Positions 5,252-8,982 of a stretch of DNA of 8,982 nt are shown piece by piece. Position 1 is the stretch's first letter. Each line of letters starts with the position of its first letter. The position numbers and the translations under genes were made by a program. The notes beneath the pieces are model-generated. The model had not been told where the DNA came from. It did no database searches and saw only the letters and a program-made list of their open reading frames with translations. Origin of the DNA: Betaproteobacteria bacterium (lineage in GTDB: Bacteria; Pseudomonadota; Gammaproteobacteria; Burkholderiales; SG8-39); contig JAEKLK010000232.1 of assembly GCA_019509895.1 (NCBI GenBank), positions 1-8,982 on the forward strand, written 5' to 3'.

Positions 5252-7251
5252 TGCGTCGCGACGACGACGACCACGAGCACGAAGCCGACGGCGTCGGCCG
5301 CCGCGGTCGGATAAGCGAGCAGGAAGCCGGCGAAAACCAGCATCGCGCGCTCCCACACGGCGGTGCGCCGGAAGAGCCAACCCTGCAGCCCACCGGCGAG
5401 GGCAACGATGCCGACCGCGGCGGTGAAGCTGACCCACGCGATCGAGGGCCAGTTGGCGTTGGCGAGCGTCTTGAACGAGCCGGTGAGAAGCAGGCCTGTG
5501 CCGTTTGGATCGAGCACGAACATGAAGGGAACCAGGAATGCCGGTGTCGTGTACTTCCAGCATTGCAGCGTCGTCTTGTACGGATCGCCGCCGGTGATCG
5601 CCGCGGCGGCGAAGGGCGAGAGCGCCGTCGGCGGCGACACTTCCGAAAGCACCGCGTAATAGAAGATGAACATGTGGGCGGCGAAGTCCGGCACCTTGAG
5701 CGCGATCAGCGCCGGCGCGGCGATCACCGCGCAGATGATGTAGCTCGCCGTCACCGGTACCGCCAGGCCAACGATCCAGACGATGAGCGACGTGTAGATC
5801 GCCGTGAGAAGCAGTGAGCCGCCGGCGTATTGCAAAACAATAGAGCTGAACTTCAGGCCGAGGCCGGTGAGCGTCACGACGCCGACGATGATGCCGGCCC
5901 CGGCGCAGGTCGCGGCGACGTTCAGGACGCCGAGCGAGCCGCCCGAGAGCGCCTTGATCAGCCCCGAGTTCCATAGACCTCGGCCCACAGGCTCCTTGCC
6001 GGTAAGGACATCGTACGAGATCAGAGCCGTGTCGCGCCTGAGGAAGCTCGTCAGCGCCGAGACCACCGTCGCCCAGAACACCGAGAGCACCGGCGAGAAG
6101 CCCCACAGCATGAAAACGACGATGGAGATGAGCGAAAGGAAATGGAACCAGTACTTCTTGGAGAGGCTCCAGGCGCTCTCCACGCGCTCGAAGGTGACGT
6201 GCTTCATGCCGAACTTGCGTACGTCGATCTCGACCATCGCGAAGAGCGCGAGGTAATAGAGGCAGGTCGGGATCGTCGCCATGAGGATGACGTCGAGGTA
6301 CGAGATCTTCAGGAACTCGGCGATGAGGAAGGCCGCGGCGCCGAGCACCGGCGGCGAAATGATCGCGCCCAGTCCGCCGGCGGAGAGCAGGCCGCCCGCC
6401 GCATCCTTGCTGTAGCCGACCTTCGCCAGCATCGGATAGGCGACCGAGCCGAGCGTCACCGTCGTGGCGACGCCGGATCCCGAAGGACCGCCCAGCAGGA
6501 ACGACGCGAGCACCACCGTGCGCCCGGCGCCCGTCGGCTTGCCGCCCATCGCCGCGAAGGAGAAGTCGATATAGAACTTGCCAGCGCCCGAGTACTGCAG
6601 GAAGGCGCCGTAAATGGTGAAGAGAATGATGAGCGAGGATGAGACATCCACTGCGACGCCAAAGATGCCTTCGAGCGTCATGTACATATGACCGATGAGG
6701 CGCGGGATCTCGTAGCCCTTGTGCGTCCAGGGCGCCGGCAGATAGGGCCCGAAGAAGGCGTACAGCAGGAAGCAGAAGGTGATCACCGGCATGATCCAGC
6801 CGGTGGAGCGGCGCATGGCCTCGAGGACCAGCAGGATCAGCGCGACGCCGAAAAAAATGTCCCAGTCGTTCGGCGTGATCGAGCGGTCGAAGAAATCGTC
6901 GCCCTGGCTAACGAGCCAGGCACAGACCGCGACGCCGAGCAGCGCCAGCGCCCAGTCCCAGGGCATGACGCGGTGGCGGAAACGCCGCGCCACCGGAAAG
7001 ATGAGGTAGCAAAGGAACAGCACGAACGCCACGTGGGTCGCGCGCAGCACCTCGGTGCGCACGATCGAATACGAGGCGTACAGGTGGAAGAGCGACATCG
7101 CCACCGCCACGGCGATGATGAAATGCTGCATGGCGCCCGTGAAACGGTTCTGGACGCCCTCCTCCCGCTCGATCATCTCCTCGGCGCGCTTCAGCGCCTC
7201 CTCGGAGACCTCCGTGGCCGGCCGGTCGATGCGGGCGACTTCTTCACTCAT
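5218..7251 (-). CDS. TRAP transporter fused permease, 4TM/12TM (DctQM-type, TAXI partner)
   Basis: This inner-membrane permease combines the small (DctQ-like) and large (DctM-like) TRAP subunits and works with a TAXI binding protein in ion-driven uptake of an organic acid. The 677 residues fit the fused family. A charged N-terminal stretch (about 15–35, Glu/Arg-rich, likely helical) precedes many hydrophobic segments, the first near 42–61. Diagnostic motifs are GGPSGSGVATTVTLGSVAYPM (254–274), SAGGLGAIISPPVLGAAAF (290–308), and the second-half counterparts SEVSPPTALSPFAAAAITGG (536–555) and WKYTTPAFLVPF (565–576). The extra C-terminal hydrophobic segments (about 603–625 and 634–666) are usual for the fused TAXI type. 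The ATG at 7251 lies 40 bases after the binding-protein gene and has only a poor purine stretch before it. Ligand cannot be told from the sequence. Confidence 0.94.
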   Translation of the reverse strand: MSEEVARIDRPATEVSEEALKRAEEMIEREEGVQNRFTGAMQHFIIAVAVAMSLFHLYASYSIVRTEVLRATHVAFVLFLCYLIFPVARRFRHRVMPWDWALALLGVAVCAWLVSQGDDFFDRSITPNDWDIFFGVALILLVLEAMRRSTGWIMPVITFCFLLYAFFGPYLPAPWTHKGYEIPRLIGHMYMTLEGIFGVAVDVSSSLIILFTIYGAFLQYSGAGKFYIDFSFAAMGGKPTGAGRTVVLASFLLGGPSGSGVATTVTLGSVAYPMLAKVGYSKDAAGGLLSAGGLGAIISPPVLGAAAFLIAEFLKISYLDVILMATIPTCLYYLALFAMVEIDVRKFGMKHVTFERVESAWSLSKKYWFHFLSLISIVVFMLWGFSPVLSVFWATVVSALTSFLRRDTALISYDVLTGKEPVGRGLWNSGLIKALSGGSLGVLNVAATCAGAGIIVGVVTLTGLGLKFSSIVLQYAGGSLLLTAIYTSLIVWIVGLAVPVTASYIICAVIAAPALIALKVPDFAAHMFIFYYAVLSEVSPPTALSPFAAAAITGGDPYKTTLQCWKYTTPAFLVPFMFVLDPNGTGLLLTGSFKTLANANWPSIAWVSFTAAVGIVALAGGLQGWLFRRTAVWERAMLVFAGFLLAYPTAAADAVGFVLVVVVVATQWFRKSAAATS

Positions 7252-7291
7252 GGCATCTTTGCCAAACTAAAAAGCCCCGCCAGCGCGTCGC

Positions 7292-8239
7292 CTACTTGAG
7301 GTTAATGCCCTTCTCGGCGAAGTACTTCATGGCGCCGGGATGCCACGGCACGGGCGAGGCGCCCTTCTTCTGATTCTCGAGCTTGATGTTCTCGGCTTCC
7401 TTGTGTGTACGCACCAGCTCGTCCTTGTGGTCGAACACCGCCTTGACGATCTTGTACGCGGTATCGGCGTCCATATTCTCGTGCGCGACCAGCAGGTTGT
7501 TCACCGTGGCGATCTTGTTGTCGCTGTCCATGCCGCGATAGACGTCCTTCGCGATCGTGTCGGTGACGTACAGGTTGCCGTACTTCTTGTTCATCGCCGC
7601 CACCGCCTGTGCGTGGTCGACCATCTTGATCTTCACGCCCGGCGTGTTGGCGAGGTCGGTCACCGCGGCGGTCGGCAATCCGCCGACCCAGAAGAAGGCG
7701 TCGATCTTGCGGTCCTTGATCGCGTTCACCGACTCCGCGACGCCGAGCCGCTCGCGCTTCAAGTCGCGGTCCTTGTCGAGGCCCACGGCCTCGATCACGC
7801 GAAACGCCATGACCTCGGTGGCGCTGCCGCCCGAGCCGGTCGAGACGCGCTTGCCCTTGAGGTCCTTCATCGTATTGATGCCCGTGCCCTCGATCGTCAC
7901 GACGTGCATGCGGTTGGGATACATGATGAGCAGCGTGCGCACCGGTACCGGCTTGCCCTTGAACTTGTCGTCCCCCTTGTAGGCGTCGAGCGTGGCATCG
8001 GCCATCGTCATGCCGAGATAGGGCTTGCCAGTGCCGATCAGCTGCAGATTGGCGACCGAGCCGCCGGTGACCTCGGCGGTCGCCTGGATGCCCGGAACGT
8101 ACTTGGACAGCACGGCCGCCATGCCGCCGCCGAGCGGGTAGTACACGCCGCCGGTGCCGCCAGTGGCGATGGAGATGTTCTGCGCCTGCGCCAGCGCGCT
8201 AAAGGCAAAGAGCGCGAGCGCGCGAATGATGAACCGCAT
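7292..8239 (-). CDS. TAXI-family TRAP transporter solute-binding protein (periplasmic)
   Basis: This exported protein captures the substrate and hands it to the fused permease encoded next. The 315-residue length is typical. A signal peptide is clear: Arg2/Arg6, a hydrophobic core (7–17), and an A-Q-A cleavage site after residue 19. The mature protein begins with NISIATGGTGGVYYPLGGG (21–39), the hallmark of the family, followed by VTGGSVANLQLIGTG (57–71), LKGKRVSTGSGGSATE (127–142) and DAFFWVGGLPTAAV (180–193). The frame is open upstream to 8512, but the ATG at 8239 has an AGGAGG site 5 bases away and starts exactly at the signal peptide. It follows the hydro-lyase gene by 22 bases. TAXI proteins with known ligands bind glutamate or other carboxylates, so an organic acid is likely. 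Confidence 0.95.
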   Translation of the reverse strand: MRFIIRALALFAFSALAQAQNISIATGGTGGVYYPLGGGMAAVLSKYVPGIQATAEVTGGSVANLQLIGTGKPYLGMTMADATLDAYKGDDKFKGKPVPVRTLLIMYPNRMHVVTIEGTGINTMKDLKGKRVSTGSGGSATEVMAFRVIEAVGLDKDRDLKRERLGVAESVNAIKDRKIDAFFWVGGLPTAAVTDLANTPGVKIKMVDHAQAVAAMNKKYGNLYVTDTIAKDVYRGMDSDNKIATVNNLLVAHENMDADTAYKIVKAVFDHKDELVRTHKEAENIKLENQKKGASPVPWHPGAMKYFAEKGINLK

Positions 8240-8244
8240 CCTAT

Positions 8245-8250
8245 CCTCCT
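8245..8250 (-). promoter_or_regulatory. Shine-Dalgarno site for the TAXI solute-binding protein
   Basis: The minus strand reads AGGAGG, 5 bases before the ATG at 8239. It is the strongest ribosome-binding site in this operon and fits the higher dose of binding protein usually needed relative to permease. It also rejects the longer upstream-extended reading frame. Confidence 0.75.
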
Positions 8251-8261
8251 CGGGGATTTTG

Positions 8262-8882
8262 CTAATGGCCGCCGATTCTAACGCCAAGCTTGCGCAGGGC
8301 TTCGTCGCGTCTCGCGCGCGCGGACTGGTTGACCTGCGCGTAGAGGCTGCCGCCCTCGCTGTCCATGGCCACGACCAGCGGGCCGAAGCCGCGCACGCGG
8401 AACTTCCACAGCGACTCCGGATTGAGGTCGTCCATGTCGAGGTCTTCGATCGCCTCGACCCACGTCGTCTCGAGCGCCGCCGTGCCGCCGATGATCGCGA
8501 GATAAGCCCCACCGAGCTCGCGAAACGCCTGCGCCGAGCCTTCGCGCATGCCGCCTTTGCCGATCACCAGGCGCACACCGTATTGCTGCATGAGCGGCCG
8601 CGTGAAGCGCTCCATGCGGTCGCTGGTCGTGGTGCCGATGCACACGGGGGCGTAGCCGGTCGGATGCTCGGCGCTCTTGGCGACGCTCTTCACGTTCGGG
8701 GCGGTATGGATGACGGCATGGCCCGCGAGGTCGAAGCGCGCCTTGCGGCCGCGATCGAACATGTGGATCAGCGTCGCATCGCGCAGCCCGAAGAGCGTGC
8801 CGTTCAGCGTCACCGTGTCCTGCACGCGCAGCTTGCGCACGTCCTGCTCGCCGATTGGCATCGTGAAGTCGAAATGCGCCAT
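8262..8882 (-). CDS. Fumarase/L-tartrate dehydratase beta-subunit-type hydro-lyase (Fumerase C-terminal domain)
   Basis: In class I fumarases and tartrate dehydratases this domain binds the carboxylate substrate, while the alpha part carries the 4Fe-4S cluster; together they add or remove water across a C=C bond. The 206-residue length is normal for a stand-alone beta subunit (TtdB about 201). Visible motifs are LRDATLIHM (33–41), GHAVIHTAP (54–62), IGTTTSDRM (82–90), VIGKGGM (106–112) and the C-terminal FGPLVVAMDSEGG (166–178). The usual GPTTSxRM reads GTTTSDRM here, with Thr replacing Pro. The ATG at 8882 is chosen because it starts the family N-terminus and follows the previous stop by one base; a weak GAGAG precedes it. 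The alpha subunit is not directly upstream and must be elsewhere if it exists. Fumarase, tartrate or other dehydratase activity cannot be told apart here. Confidence 0.88.
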   Translation of the reverse strand: MAHFDFTMPIGEQDVRKLRVQDTVTLNGTLFGLRDATLIHMFDRGRKARFDLAGHAVIHTAPNVKSVAKSAEHPTGYAPVCIGTTTSDRMERFTRPLMQQYGVRLVIGKGGMREGSAQAFRELGGAYLAIIGGTAALETTWVEAIEDLDMDDLNPESLWKFRVRGFGPLVVAMDSEGGSLYAQVNQSARARRDEALRKLGVRIGGH

Positions 8883-8883
8883 G

Positions 8884-8982
8884 TCAGGCTCTCGTCTCGC
8901 GATGCCGATCCAGCCAATACGTCCAGCCCACGGTGATGGCGCCACCCAGGAGCGTGACCCACGCCATGGCAGCGACGCTCGG
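8884..8982 (-). CDS. C-terminal tail of an unidentified, probably membrane protein (runs off right edge)
   Basis: An open frame enters from the window edge and ends at a TGA (8886–8884), one base before the hydro-lyase ATG (TGACATG). The 32 visible residues hold a hydrophobic stretch, MAWVTLLGGAITVGWTYW, followed by a positively charged tail, LDRHRETRA. This looks like a last transmembrane helix with a cytoplasmic end. An internal ATG at 8967 could instead start a 27-residue peptide, but it has no ribosome-binding site. I do not recognise the family. The close junction suggests the same operon. It is not the fumarase alpha C-terminus, which would not end in a membrane helix. Confidence 0.45.
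   Translation of the reverse strand, partial: PSVAAMAWVTLLGGAITVGWTYWLDRHRETRA

Noticed and set aside
5258..5272. Short GAC/GTC trinucleotide run near the permease–flavoprotein overlap, as a possible phase-variable repeat
   Set aside because: It has only about four units, changes length by whole codons, and simply encodes a Val-rich end of the last membrane helix.
5252..6106. N-terminal extension of the flavoprotein frame by about 285 codons
   Set aside because: The added part is the permease coding region read in another frame, with low-complexity Arg/Gly/Ala runs. The FAD-binding motif begins just after the ATG at 5251.
7252..7291. GC-rich stretch followed by TTTTT on the minus strand between the binding-protein and permease genes, as a possible terminator or attenuator
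   Set aside because: I could find only a 3-bp stem (CGC/GCG) before the T-run, too weak for an intrinsic terminator. The permease must be transcribed with its binding protein.
8240..8512. Longer start for the TAXI binding protein
   Set aside because: The extension lies within the hydro-lyase gene, is Ser/Arg-rich without family similarity, and would bury the signal peptide. The ATG at 8239 has AGGAGG at ideal spacing.

Overview
The DNA is GC-rich and densely coded, with short or overlapping gene junctions. The ogt–xerD pair and the style of the TAXI/TRAP cluster fit a free-living betaproteobacterium, probably Burkholderiales or a relative. That placement is inference from gene order and composition; no rRNA or tRNA gene is present to anchor it. 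I see no insertion sequence, CRISPR array, integrase scar, tRNA or phage gene.

Region 1 (1–556, minus strand) is housekeeping. It holds ogt (DNA alkyltransferase) and the first 41 codons of xerD (chromosome-dimer recombinase). xerD appears to start at a TTG inside ogt. Region 2 (718–2446) is a divergent pair: a malate/L-lactate dehydrogenase-family (Ldh2) oxidoreductase on the minus strand and a dienelactone hydrolase-family protein on the plus strand. They share a 49-bp gap that must hold both promoters. The hydrolase gene converges on and overlaps the end of region 3 by 30 bp.

Region 3 (2417–8982, minus strand throughout) is one tight catabolic and uptake operon that enters from beyond the right edge. 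In transcription order it holds: the C-terminal tail of an unidentified, probably membrane protein; a fumarase/tartrate dehydratase beta-subunit-type hydro-lyase; a periplasmic TAXI-type solute-binding protein; a fused 4TM/12TM TRAP permease; an SdhA/FrdA-like flavoprotein; and the two halves (Pyr, then PP domain) of a split thiamine-diphosphate decarboxylase resembling sulfopyruvate decarboxylase ComD/ComE. The last four genes overlap by 34, 11 and 4 bp, which suggests translational coupling.

Read together, the operon looks like capture and import of an organic acid followed by dehydrogenation, hydration and thiamine-dependent 2-oxoacid decarboxylation. The nearby Ldh2 enzyme could supply the 2-hydroxyacid to 2-oxoacid step. 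The substrate is not known from sequence. A C3 acid with a sulfonate or similar head group is one testable idea. The flavoprotein departs from succinate dehydrogenases at two important places: a Cys where the FAD-linking His should be, and a Glu where the substrate-binding Thr should be. This makes the cluster the most interesting part of the window.
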